Positions 23,516-32,342 of a stretch of DNA of 64,000 nt are shown here, one piece after another. The notes under the pieces were generated by a model, which was not told the DNA's origin, searched no databases, and saw only the letters and a list, made by a program, of their open reading frames with translations. Every line of letters begins with the position of its first letter. The stretch's first letter is position 1. Source of the stretch: Epilithonimonas hispanica (GTDB lineage: Bacteria; Bacteroidota; Bacteroidia; Flavobacteriales; Weeksellaceae); contig NZ_QNUG01000001.1 of assembly GCF_003385395.1 (NCBI RefSeq), forward strand, positions 1 to 64,000, given 5' to 3'. The translations under genes and the position numbers were made by a program.

Positions 23516-24490
23516 ATGAGCAAACCGATTACAGAATTTATAGAAAAGTATTATTTGCACTTCAATGCTGCTGCGTTGGTAGATGCTTCCAAAGGTTATG
23601 TTGCACACCTGAAAGATGGCGGAAAAATGATGGTAACTCTTGCGGGAGCAATGTCAACTGCTGAACTTGGGAAAATCTTTGCAGAAATGATTCGTCAGGA
23701 TAAAGTAGATTTTATCTCTTGTACAGGTGCGAATTTGGAGGAGGATTTGATGAATTTGGTTGCGCATTCTCATTACGAAAGAGTGCCTCATTACAGAGAT
23801 TTGACTGCTCAGGACGAGTGGGATCTTTTGGAAAGAGGTTTGAATAGAGTAACTGATACTTGTATCCCAGAAGAAGAAGCTTTCAGAAGATTGCAAAAAC
23901 ATATCGTGGAAATCTGGAAAGATGCTGAAGCGAAAGGTGAAAGATATTTCCCACACGAGTTTATGTACAAAATGATTCTTTCTGGTGTTTTGGAGCAATA
24001 TTATGAGATTCCTAGAGAGAATTCTTGGATGATTGCGGCGGCAGAGAAAAACCTTCCAATTGTAGTCCCAGGTTGGGAAGATTCCACAATGGGTAATATT
24101 TTCGCTTCATATTGTATCAAAGGAGAATTAACAGCAACTACAATGAAATCAGGGATCGAATATATGACTTATTTGGCAGATTGGTACACGAAAAACTCAG
24201 GTGGAAAAGGTGTTGGATTCTTCCAAATTGGTGGAGGAATTGCTGGAGATTTCCCAATCTGTGTAGTTCCAATGTTGTATCAAGATATGGAGATGCATGA
24301 TATCCCGTTCTGGTCTTATTTCTGCCAAATTTCTGATTCTACAACGTCTTACGGTTCTTATTCCGGAGCTGTTCCGAATGAGAAAATCACTTGGGGTAAA
24401 TTGGATATCACAACACCGAAGTTTATCGTTGAAAGTGATGCGACAATCTGTGCACCATTGATGTTCTCTTATGTTTTAGAAAATTCTTAA
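23516..24490 (+). CDS. Deoxyhypusine-synthase-like protein
   Basis: The 324-residue protein belongs to the deoxyhypusine synthase fold, which transfers the aminobutyl group of spermidine. NAD-binding-type features include VTLAGAMSTAELGKIFAEMI, FISCTGANLEEDL and GVGFFQIGGGIAGDFPICVV. The segment NEKITWGKLDITTPKF (about 285-300) keeps the Lys equivalent to the catalytic lysine of the eukaryotic enzyme. Bacteria lack eIF5A, so the true substrate must differ; related bacterial enzymes make homospermidine. The gene is monocistronic, with its own promoter and terminator, so no pathway partner is visible. Confidence 0.9.
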   Translation: MSKPITEFIEKYYLHFNAAALVDASKGYVAHLKDGGKMMVTLAGAMSTAELGKIFAEMIRQDKVDFISCTGANLEEDLMNLVAHSHYERVPHYRDLTAQDEWDLLERGLNRVTDTCIPEEEAFRRLQKHIVEIWKDAEAKGERYFPHEFMYKMILSGVLEQYYEIPRENSWMIAAAEKNLPIVVPGWEDSTMGNIFASYCIKGELTATTMKSGIEYMTYLADWYTKNSGGKGVGFFQIGGGIAGDFPICVVPMLYQDMEMHDIPFWSYFCQISDSTTSYGSYSGAVPNEKITWGKLDITTPKFIVESDATICAPLMFSYVLENS

Positions 24491-24510
24491 TTGAGTTTAT
24501 ATATAATATA

Positions 24511-24543
24511 AAAGCGTTCAAAAATGATTTGAACGTTTTTTTT
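24511..24543 (+). terminator. Terminator of the DHS-like gene
   Basis: GCGTTCAAA and TTTGAACGT pair around AATGA and are followed by a T-run. Confidence 0.85.
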
Positions 24544-24753
24544 ATTTTTTAAGCATTTGATAATTAATCTAAAGAATTAATTAAGACGATATATCTGTAG
24601 CCAAAAATAGCTTTTTGAAATTTGTTAAGTTTGGTGAAATCTCTTTTGCTATACTTGGGTAAAACTGCAACGTTGATTTTGTTCAGTATTTTGAAAAATG
24701 CTTTTTTCATAACCATAAATTTGATTTTAAAATACAAGTTTCAAACCAAAAAA

Positions 24754-25059
24754 TTAGAGCATCATCACGCCTTCTATTTCTGCTACTTTTTTGTAAATGC
24801 TAATAACTTGGTCTGCATCCAACACAAAACAATCGATAGAAACAGAAGTATATTTTCCTGTTGAACTTTCTTTGTTGGATAAGGTGTATTTCAAATTATC
24901 AAAAACTCTCAGTATTTCTGTTATTTTTTCAGAATCACTTGTTACAATAAACTTGAAAAGGTATTCCTCAGGGAAGTTATGTTGTTCTTCTAGTTTTTCT
25001 TTAAGTGATCTGTAAAAATCTTCTGGATTGTTATGTTTGTTTTCTATGATATCTGCCAT
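24754..25059 (-). CDS. DUF493-family protein (YbeD-like)
   Basis: The 101-residue soluble protein matches DUF493: PEDFYRSLKEKLEEQHNFPE, YLFKFIVTSD and later YTSVSIDCFVLDADQVISIY. YbeD has an ACT-like alpha/beta fold and a suspected regulatory role, unproven. It is monocistronic. The stretch from 24544 to 24753 upstream of its stop holds no clear gene. Confidence 0.8.
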   Translation of the reverse strand: MADIIENKHNNPEDFYRSLKEKLEEQHNFPEEYLFKFIVTSDSEKITEILRVFDNLKYTLSNKESSTGKYTSVSIDCFVLDADQVISIYKKVAEIEGVMML

Positions 25060-25377
25060 CTTATTTTGGTATAAATTAAAAAATATCCGTAAAAACGGAA
25101 GCCAAAGTTAGTGATATTTATTTTCTTGTGATTGATTGTTTCTGTTTGAAAGAATGACAGCGTTCAATATTGATTTTATTTAACGTTTTCAACTTATTAT
25201 TGTCTTAAAATGAATGAATATAATGACTCATTTTGAGTTAATAGTTTTTAGATTTTATGAAAATCGTAAATTTTGCGCCTAAAAATGGTGATTTTATTTT
25301 AATAATTTATGTGAGAATTAATCACTAAAAGGCAGTGGGTTGGTGTTATTTTGTTGATTTTTAGCTTTTTAAAATAT

Positions 25378-25421
25378 AATGTTAAATATTAACATTGTGT
25401 TAATGAAAATATTTATATTCG
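25378..25421 (+). promoter_or_regulatory. Operator palindrome and promoter of the susC operon
   Basis: AATGTTAA and TTAACATT form a perfect inverted repeat around ATA (25378-25396). It overlaps a possible -33 TTG (25395-25397), with TATATTCG (25414-25421) as a near-consensus -7 element. A regulator bound here would directly affect transcription of susC. No regulator gene is adjacent. The rest of the 25060-25451 gap shows nothing recognisable. Confidence 0.45.
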
Positions 25422-25451
25422 AAGAATAAGAAAATAATACATAAGAATATT

Positions 25452-28262
25452 ATGAGAAAAAATTATGTGAAATTACCATTGTTGATTGCTGCTTTGTATT
25501 TTGGTGGCAATTTGCATGCCCAATCCACACAGGATACTACAACTAAAGAAAATAAGATTGAGGAGGTTGTTGTGATTGGATATGGTTCTCAGAAAAAAGA
25601 GAATGTTACGGGAAGTATTGGTATTGTCTCAGCAAAAGATCTTGCAGATAAACCGAATGCGAATCCGTTGAGTTCTGTGCAAGGGAAATTGGCAGGGGTT
25701 AATATTGTAAACGCAGGAACTCCAGGTGGATCTCCAAGAGTTGATATCAGAGGAGTTGGTTCTCTATCTGGAAATACAGTTTTTATTGTAGATGGTATGA
25801 TTACCACAGATATTTCTTTTCTTAATCCTCAAGATATAGAATCTATGAGTGTTTTGAAAGATCCTTCTTCTTTGGCAATTTTTGGTGCACAAGCTGCTAA
25901 TGGAGCTGTCATCATTAAAACTAAGAGTGGAAAAGGGAAGCCGGTATTCAACCTTAATTCTTATTTAGGGATTAAAACGGTAACCAATGTTCCAAAAATG
26001 GTGAATGGTGATCAGTATATAGAATTATATAATGAGATGCTTGTAAATGATAGAGCAGCTAATCCGCAATTTATATCAAAGGAGCAATATCCAGGTAATA
26101 CAGATTGGTTCAAAGAAATTTTACGAACAAGTATTATCAATTCCAACGATTTTTCTGCAACCGGGAGTTTAGGAAAGCTTAATTATTACGGTAGTGTAGG
26201 CTATTTACAAGATGAAGGTAACTTAGCTGCAGGTAGAGGTATTAATTCTGGCAGTGGTTTTAATAGATTCAATACAAAATTGAATTTGAGTTACAAGATT
26301 ACTGATAATATTACAATTGGTAACAATTTTTCATTTTCAAAAATGCGTACTGATGTTTCTAAAAATCCATTACTTAATGCGCGTAACGCTCCGTCAGTTT
26401 TCGGTCCTATAAACCCTACAACAGGAGATTATCAATATATTTCCTTAGTGAATGTTGCAAATCCTAGAGCAGAATTAGATTTGTACAGATCTCAGATAAG
26501 ACAAGAGAGATTACTTAATAATGTTTGGGGAGAATTGAAATTCTTGAAGGACTTTACATTTAGAACAAGCTATGCTAGTGATAATTACAGTCCTAGTCAG
26601 TATGAGTACACACCAACACTTTTGTATGTTCCTGTAGCTAATCAAGTTGCGTCGACATTAGTTACAAGAAATTTCAGGAATAGAAATTATGTGTGGGATA
26701 ATACGATTAACTGGAAAAAAAGCTTGGGAGGGCACAATTTTGATGTAATTGCTGGATTCTCTAGAACAAGAACTTCTTTGTCGCAAGATTACTTGTCTGC
26801 TAAAAATGTTCAATTTGATGGGTCGAATGGATCATTAGATATCGCTAGTGGTACAGACATTGTCCATATAGATGTTGATAGAACAGACTTGAATGTTGAG
26901 CAAGATCAGCAAAGAATAGAGTCTTTCTTTGGTAGAATTAATTATGATTACAAAGGTAAATATCTTGTAAATGCTTCTATCCGTAGAGATGGTACTTCTC
27001 AAGTATCAGTTGATAGATATAAAGTTTTCCCTGCTGTTAGTGCTGGTTGGGTAATTTCGAAAGAAGAGTTTATGAGTGAGCAAAATGTTTTTAACTTGTT
27101 AAAGTTAAGAGCTAGTTACGGTGAATTAGGAAACCCTAATGTAGGAAGAGGATACACTGCTAATACTTCTATAATTGCTGGAGGAGCATATTACGGAAAT
27201 ATTGGTTATCCAGCTCAAACTATTGACAAATTTATCGATCCAAATATTGGTTGGGAAACAACAACTGGTAAAGATGTGGGAGTAGAGATGGCAATGTTTA
27301 ATAATAAATTAAAAATTGACGCAGCTTATTTTGATAAAGATTCTAAAAATGTAGTATATGGTGTTAACCAAGGAACAGTGTCTGGGGCAAGTAACTGGAA
27401 TAATTTTGTAACCAATGCTTACTCTTTTAAAAATAAAGGTTTTGAAGTTTCTGTAAATTATAATACAAAAATTAGCGAAAATGTAGGTTTCGGATTATAT
27501 GGAAACTTTACTTCGCTTAAAAATGAAATAACATCGGTTTATCAGGGGTCATATTTAGAAACAGGTTCTAGTTTATTTGGAAACTCAATTATAAGATTAC
27601 AAGCTGGTCAGGCAGTTGGTTCATATTATGGGTATCAAGTTGCTGGTGTTTTTCAAACTGATGCCGAAGCTGCTGCATCTGGACAAACTGGAGCAAAGGC
27701 TGGCTGGTTCAAGTTTCAAGATTTAGATGGTAATGGTGTTATAGATACTAGAGATAAAACATTTTTAGGAAGCCCAATTCCTAAAGGATCTTATGGTTTT
27801 GGAGTTAATTTTAATATCTATGCTATAGATATTGCTGTTGATTTCCAAGGTGTATTTGGTAATAAGCTTTATAACTATAATCGTGAACAGAGATATGGAA
27901 ATGAAAGCTGGGATCTTGATATGTATAACAATAGATGGCACGGAGAAGGTACATCCAATACTAATGCTATGATTACATCTAATCAATCTGTAATTTTACC
28001 TAATAGCTTCTATGTAGAGGATGGTAGCTACATAAGAATTAGAAATATTCAAGTTGGTTATAACCTACCTAAGGTGATTGCAAGCTCTTTATCTGTAACT
28101 AAGTTGAGATTGTATGTAAGCGCACAAAACCCTTGGACTAGTTTCAAATACAACGGTTTCTCCCCAGAAATTAATAATACTGATAGAGTACAAATGGGTA
28201 TTGATAATAATATTTACCCAATATCTGCTATTTATACATTTGGTATGAATTTAACATTTTAA
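25452..28262 (+). CDS. SusC/RagA-type TonB-dependent outer-membrane transporter
   Basis: The 936-residue protein has a signal peptide (about 1-24). The TonB-box region EEVVVIGYGSQKKENVTGSI lies at about 38-57, followed by a plug domain (about 60-165, with VDIRGVGSLSGNTVFIVDGM) and a 22-strand barrel. SusC proteins import oligosaccharides gated by the SusD lid. The usual N-terminal CarboxypepD_reg-like domain between signal and TonB box is missing, so this is a short version. It heads an operon with susD (10-base gap) and glycoside hydrolases. The beta-1,2-glucan substrate is inferred from those enzymes. Confidence 0.95.
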   Translation: MRKNYVKLPLLIAALYFGGNLHAQSTQDTTTKENKIEEVVVIGYGSQKKENVTGSIGIVSAKDLADKPNANPLSSVQGKLAGVNIVNAGTPGGSPRVDIRGVGSLSGNTVFIVDGMITTDISFLNPQDIESMSVLKDPSSLAIFGAQAANGAVIIKTKSGKGKPVFNLNSYLGIKTVTNVPKMVNGDQYIELYNEMLVNDRAANPQFISKEQYPGNTDWFKEILRTSIINSNDFSATGSLGKLNYYGSVGYLQDEGNLAAGRGINSGSGFNRFNTKLNLSYKITDNITIGNNFSFSKMRTDVSKNPLLNARNAPSVFGPINPTTGDYQYISLVNVANPRAELDLYRSQIRQERLLNNVWGELKFLKDFTFRTSYASDNYSPSQYEYTPTLLYVPVANQVASTLVTRNFRNRNYVWDNTINWKKSLGGHNFDVIAGFSRTRTSLSQDYLSAKNVQFDGSNGSLDIASGTDIVHIDVDRTDLNVEQDQQRIESFFGRINYDYKGKYLVNASIRRDGTSQVSVDRYKVFPAVSAGWVISKEEFMSEQNVFNLLKLRASYGELGNPNVGRGYTANTSIIAGGAYYGNIGYPAQTIDKFIDPNIGWETTTGKDVGVEMAMFNNKLKIDAAYFDKDSKNVVYGVNQGTVSGASNWNNFVTNAYSFKNKGFEVSVNYNTKISENVGFGLYGNFTSLKNEITSVYQGSYLETGSSLFGNSIIRLQAGQAVGSYYGYQVAGVFQTDAEAAASGQTGAKAGWFKFQDLDGNGVIDTRDKTFLGSPIPKGSYGFGVNFNIYAIDIAVDFQGVFGNKLYNYNREQRYGNESWDLDMYNNRWHGEGTSNTNAMITSNQSVILPNSFYVEDGSYIRIRNIQVGYNLPKVIASSLSVTKLRLYVSAQNPWTSFKYNGFSPEINNTDRVQMGIDNNIYPISAIYTFGMNLTF

Positions 28263-28272
28263 TTAGAAAATC

Positions 28273-29700
28273 ATGAGAAAAATATTTTTAACCCTATCTA
28301 TATTTTCATTAATAATAAGTTGTAGTGATGACTTTGTAGATATCAAGGATGAAGGACAAACCGGTGTTGGAGACTTCTTCAAAACACAAGAAGATGCGAT
28401 TGAAGCAACAAGTGCTATTTATAGTTTTTTAAGAAGTTGGGAGAATACAGGGTTTCCTGCTCAGTTTGTATTCGGTGTTACAGGGGATGATGTAGAGAAA
28501 GGATCCAATCCTAGTGATGCATCTTTTATTAATGCTTATGATCAATTTACCTACACAGTCAGCGATGATGGTGTAAGAGGATATTGGATTGGTCAATGGC
28601 AAGCCGTTAACAGAGCTAATCAAGTGATTACAAATGTTCCAAATATTGAGATGGATGCTACTTTGAAAACTAGATTAGTAGCTGAGGCTAAGATGCTAAG
28701 AGCGTATTTTTATTTTAATTTAGTTAGAATTTATGGAGGTGTTCCTATTTATGACGGGCTTCCTGCAGATGGTAATTATTTGAAATCAAGAAATTCTGCA
28801 GATGAAGTTTATGCATTTATTGTTAAAGACTTAACCGAGGCTTCCGATGTATTACCACAAACATATCCTTTAGCAGATTTGGGTAGAGTTACAAAAGGAG
28901 GTGCTTTAGGACTTCTTTCCAAAGTTTATCTTTATATGAAAGAATATCAGAAGGCATACGATACTTCTAACCAAGTTATAGCTTTAGGATATAGTTTAGA
29001 TCCTGATTTTAATCATTTATTTAGACCGGCTGGAGAATTTGGATCGGAATCTGTTTTTGAAGTTAACTGTGATTGTTCTGCTGCTTACGGAGGAAGTCAA
29101 TATGCGGAAGTACAAGGAGTTAGAAATCAGTTTGGATGGGGCTTTTTTACACCAACTCAAGCTTTAGAAGATGCCTTTGAAGCTGGTGATATTAGAAAAG
29201 AGTTAACAATCTTAAGAGAAGGAGAAACAACTCTAGAAGGTGATTTAATTAAGAAAAATGATCCACAAGCAGGTAACACTTGGAACCAAAAAGTGTATGT
29301 TCCAACATCTTTAAATAACAGTACTTGTGGAAGCTATGGATCTATTCAAAACTTTAAAATATTACGATTTGCGGATATATTGTTAATTAATGCAGAGGCT
29401 GCTAACGAATTAGGTAATACTGCTGTAGCGATTTCAAATATCAATAAAGTAAGAACAAGAGCTCAACTTGCTGATACTACTGCTTCTACTCAATCTGCTT
29501 TAAGATTGGCTATTTGGCAAGAAAGAAGAGTTGAGTTAGCAATGGAAATGGATAGATTCCCAGATTTGGTAAGAACTGGGCAGGCTGAAACTTACCTTGG
29601 CCCTCTAGGATTTAAAACTGGTAAAAATGAATTATTCCCAATTCCTCTAGATGCTATGAATGCAAGTGCAGGTTTATTCACTCAAAACCCTGGTTACTAA
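28273..29700 (+). CDS. SusD/RagB-type glycan-binding lipoprotein
   Basis: The 475-residue surface lipoprotein has lipobox IISC (about 15-18). The SusD N-terminal region has YWIGQWQAVNRANQVITNVP (about 103-122) and AEAKMLRAYFYFNLVRIYGG. The C-terminal ERRVELAMEMDRFPDLVRTG is the family hallmark. It caps the SusC barrel and captures glycan. It lies ten bases after susC. Confidence 0.95.
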   Translation: MRKIFLTLSIFSLIISCSDDFVDIKDEGQTGVGDFFKTQEDAIEATSAIYSFLRSWENTGFPAQFVFGVTGDDVEKGSNPSDASFINAYDQFTYTVSDDGVRGYWIGQWQAVNRANQVITNVPNIEMDATLKTRLVAEAKMLRAYFYFNLVRIYGGVPIYDGLPADGNYLKSRNSADEVYAFIVKDLTEASDVLPQTYPLADLGRVTKGGALGLLSKVYLYMKEYQKAYDTSNQVIALGYSLDPDFNHLFRPAGEFGSESVFEVNCDCSAAYGGSQYAEVQGVRNQFGWGFFTPTQALEDAFEAGDIRKELTILREGETTLEGDLIKKNDPQAGNTWNQKVYVPTSLNNSTCGSYGSIQNFKILRFADILLINAEAANELGNTAVAISNINKVRTRAQLADTTASTQSALRLAIWQERRVELAMEMDRFPDLVRTGQAETYLGPLGFKTGKNELFPIPLDAMNASAGLFTQNPGY

Positions 29701-29776
29701 TTAATCAAATTAAATATTTTTAAAGAGGGGACTTGTTTCTCCTCTTTTTTTATAATTTCAAATGACAGAGAGGCTT

Positions 29777-31159
29777 ATGAAAAAGATAATATCACTCTCA
29801 ATTGTTTCCTTAGCATTACTCACATCTTGCAAAAGCAAACAATTGACCGAAAATAAAACTTCTGAAAAACCAAAATCAAAATTCACCAATAATCAATTAA
29901 TGGACAAAGTTCAAAGTGATGCTCTCAAATACTTCTGGGACTTTGCAGAACCTAATTCATTCTTAGGAAGAGAACGTTATCACGAGGATAATATCTATCC
30001 TGATAATGACAAACACGTCATTACAACGGGAGGTTCGGGGTTTGGATTGATGACTATTTTGGTTGGCGTGGATAGGAAATTTATTCCTCGTCAGGAAGCA
30101 GTTAAAAAATTGACACATATTGCGGATTTTCTAGAAAAAGCAGACCGTTTCCACGGTGCTTGGTCACATTGGATTAATGGTGAAACTGGTAAAGTTGTTC
30201 CATTTGGGAAAAAAGATAATGGTGGAGATTTGGTTGAAACTGCTTTCTTGGTTCAAGGAATGATCTGTGTCCGAGAATATTTCAAAAACGGGAATCAGGA
30301 AGAAAAAGCCTTGGCTGCAAAGATGGACAAGCTTTGGAAAGGCGTCGAATGGAATTGGTACACAAAAGGAGGTCAAAAAGTGCTTTATTGGCATTGGTCA
30401 CCGACTTACGGTTGGGAAATGAACTTCCCGCTGCAAGGTTACAACGAGTGTCTCATCACCTATGTAATGGCAGCTTCCTCTCCGGATTATTCTATAGATT
30501 ATGATACTTACAACAAAGGTTGGACGCGCAACGGAACCTATCTTTCAGACAAAGAAAAATATGGACTTCCAATGTATGTAAAACATAATGGAGCCGAAGA
30601 ATATGGTGGTCCATTATTTTGGACACAGTATTCTTATTTAGGTTTGGATCCTAGAAGTTTATCAGATCAATATATCAAGAATTATTTTGATTTAAATAGA
30701 AATCAGGTTCTTATCGATTATAAATATTGTGTCGAAAATCCCAAAGTATGGAAAGGCTACGGCAAAAATTATTGGGGTTTAACCGCAGGTTATTCTCGTA
30801 ACAAAGATGGAGGAGTTGGTTATGACGCTCACTTTCCGCAGAATGATCACGGCGTGATTACTCCAACGGCAGCGCTTAGTTCCATGCCCTATACGCCGAA
30901 AGAATCTATGGCTTTTCTTAGATTTTTATATGAAGAAAAGGCAATTTTCATTGGGCAAGCCGGACCTTACGATGCTACTTCCATCAATTACAACGACTGG
31001 TTTACACCTCGATATTTGGCGATTGACCAAGGTACAATTGCACCAATGATAGAGAACTATCGTTCAGGATTGTTGTGGGATTTGTTTATGAATGCCCCTG
31101 ATATCAGAGCCGGTTTGAAAAAAATCGGATTCAAATCAGAAAAGCACAAGATAGATTAA
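29777..31159 (+). CDS. GH144-type endo-beta-1,2-glucanase lipoprotein (glucoamylase-family fold)
   Basis: The start is set at ATG 29777 (MKKIISLSIVSLALLTSC), because the frame from 29762 adds MTERL before a good type II signal peptide. The rest matches the (alpha/alpha)6 glycoamylase-type domain used by GH144: DALKYFWDFAEP, GGSGFGLMTILVGVDR, WSHWINGETG, YWHWSPTYGWEMNFPLQGYN, GGPLFWTQYSYLGLDPR and YRSGLLWDLFMNAPDI. Characterised GH144 members from Chitinophaga cut beta-1,2-glucan internally. Substrate by homology only. It is in the same run as susCD and the GH3 enzyme, and would act at the surface or in the periplasm. Confidence 0.82.
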   Translation: MKKIISLSIVSLALLTSCKSKQLTENKTSEKPKSKFTNNQLMDKVQSDALKYFWDFAEPNSFLGRERYHEDNIYPDNDKHVITTGGSGFGLMTILVGVDRKFIPRQEAVKKLTHIADFLEKADRFHGAWSHWINGETGKVVPFGKKDNGGDLVETAFLVQGMICVREYFKNGNQEEKALAAKMDKLWKGVEWNWYTKGGQKVLYWHWSPTYGWEMNFPLQGYNECLITYVMAASSPDYSIDYDTYNKGWTRNGTYLSDKEKYGLPMYVKHNGAEEYGGPLFWTQYSYLGLDPRSLSDQYIKNYFDLNRNQVLIDYKYCVENPKVWKGYGKNYWGLTAGYSRNKDGGVGYDAHFPQNDHGVITPTAALSSMPYTPKESMAFLRFLYEEKAIFIGQAGPYDATSINYNDWFTPRYLAIDQGTIAPMIENYRSGLLWDLFMNAPDIRAGLKKIGFKSEKHKID

Positions 31160-31220
31160 AAAAAGTATTATCTTTAGCACAAGATATTTATTGTCTCATT
31201 TTGATTTAATAAATATTTTT

Positions 31221-31345
31221 AGGAGCTTAATCCCGCTATCCACTATATCTTTTTTGTCATTGCGAACAACGTGAAGCAATCTTTAGGAACTAATCAGCGC
31301 AATAACAAAAAAGGATGCCGTTACTATCGGGGCTATGGTTTTCAG
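31221..31345. repeat. Palindromic interspersed repeat in the PUL
   Basis: GGAGCTTAATCCCGCTATCC and later AAAAGGATGCCG with TATCGGGGCTATGG are imperfect reverse complements. Between them is GTCATTGCGAACAACG with TGAAGCAATCT. Similar sequences are familiar as intergenic repeats in many Bacteroidota genomes. It fills most of the 31160-31514 gap and may form a long hairpin in the transcript. Confidence 0.6.
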
Positions 31346-31514
31346 CATAATTATAAACTTAGGCATGCGAAATAACATTTTGTATCTTTGATAACAAAGT
31401 ATGTGTAACAAAACGAGTAATAATAAAAATTGATTAATGTATTTGTTTTTAATAAAAAAAACAGATCGATTGTAAGTTTTTTATCTTTATTCTATTTTCT
31501 TTTATCTACTTATT

Positions 31515-32342
31515 ATGACCTTAAAATTAAAATATCTTCCACTTTTACTTTTAGGATTTTCAACATTTTCCAATGCACAGCAAATCAAATCCGAGTTCAA
31601 TAAAGAAGTTAAAATTCAGAAAAAGCTATCTTACCTTCTGGATATTCCACAAAATCCAAAAACAAAACTGCCTTTGATTGTTTTCCTTCACGGTTCTGGT
31701 GAAAGAGGAAATGATTTGGAAAAAGTAAAACTAAACGGCGTTCTTCAACACAAGGATTTAATCAAAGAACCTGTGGCTATTTTAGCACCTCAGTGTCCTG
31801 CAAATACTTGGTGGGATACAGATGCGGTTTATTTCCTAATCAAAGAAATTTCAGAAAAATATAAAATTGACAAAGACAGAATTTACCTCACCGGATTATC
31901 AATGGGCGGTTGGGGAACTTTGAAATTGGCAGGAGAACATCCCGAAATGTTTGCCGCAGTCGCATCAGTCTGTGCTCCAACAGATCGGGTAATGTATGCG
32001 AATATTCACAATTACAAAGATATGAACCTGAAGATTTTCCACGGTGGAATGGACGATGTCGTTCTGCCTGAGAATGCTTTTAATTTTTATCAAAAATTAC
32101 ATCCAATCAATCCAAAAGCAGAACTCACGATTTTCCCAAACGACAATCACAATTCTTGGGACTCTACCTATTCTGACCCTAAGTTGTATGAATGGATGCT
32201 ATCATTCAAAAAAAAAAAAATAATAAAAAAAATTAATAATAATATATATAATGAAATCGCCTTTAGAAATTTTGAAAAACAATCAAGTATAAATGATTGG
32301 CGATTCCATATGACAATTAAAAAAAATAAATACTACATATGA
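31515..32342 (+). CDS. Alpha/beta-hydrolase, esterase-like, secreted
   Basis: The protein has a signal peptide (about 1-21, ending SNAQ). The oxyanion region is VFLHGSGERGNDLE (about 55-68), the nucleophile elbow GLSMGGWG (about 135) gives Ser, and the acid/His are likely Asp in GGMDDVVLP and His in NDNHNSWDS. This is a typical phospholipase/carboxylesterase-like PUL accessory. A run of 13 A (32208-32220) alters the C-terminus: with 12 A the frame would stop right after SFKKKK, but here about 40 low-complexity residues are added. The stop overlaps the next start (ATGA). A polymerase-slippage change is likely. Confidence 0.8.
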   Translation: MTLKLKYLPLLLLGFSTFSNAQQIKSEFNKEVKIQKKLSYLLDIPQNPKTKLPLIVFLHGSGERGNDLEKVKLNGVLQHKDLIKEPVAILAPQCPANTWWDTDAVYFLIKEISEKYKIDKDRIYLTGLSMGGWGTLKLAGEHPEMFAAVASVCAPTDRVMYANIHNYKDMNLKIFHGGMDDVVLPENAFNFYQKLHPINPKAELTIFPNDNHNSWDSTYSDPKLYEWMLSFKKKKIIKKINNNIYNEIAFRNFEKQSSINDWRFHMTIKKNKYYI

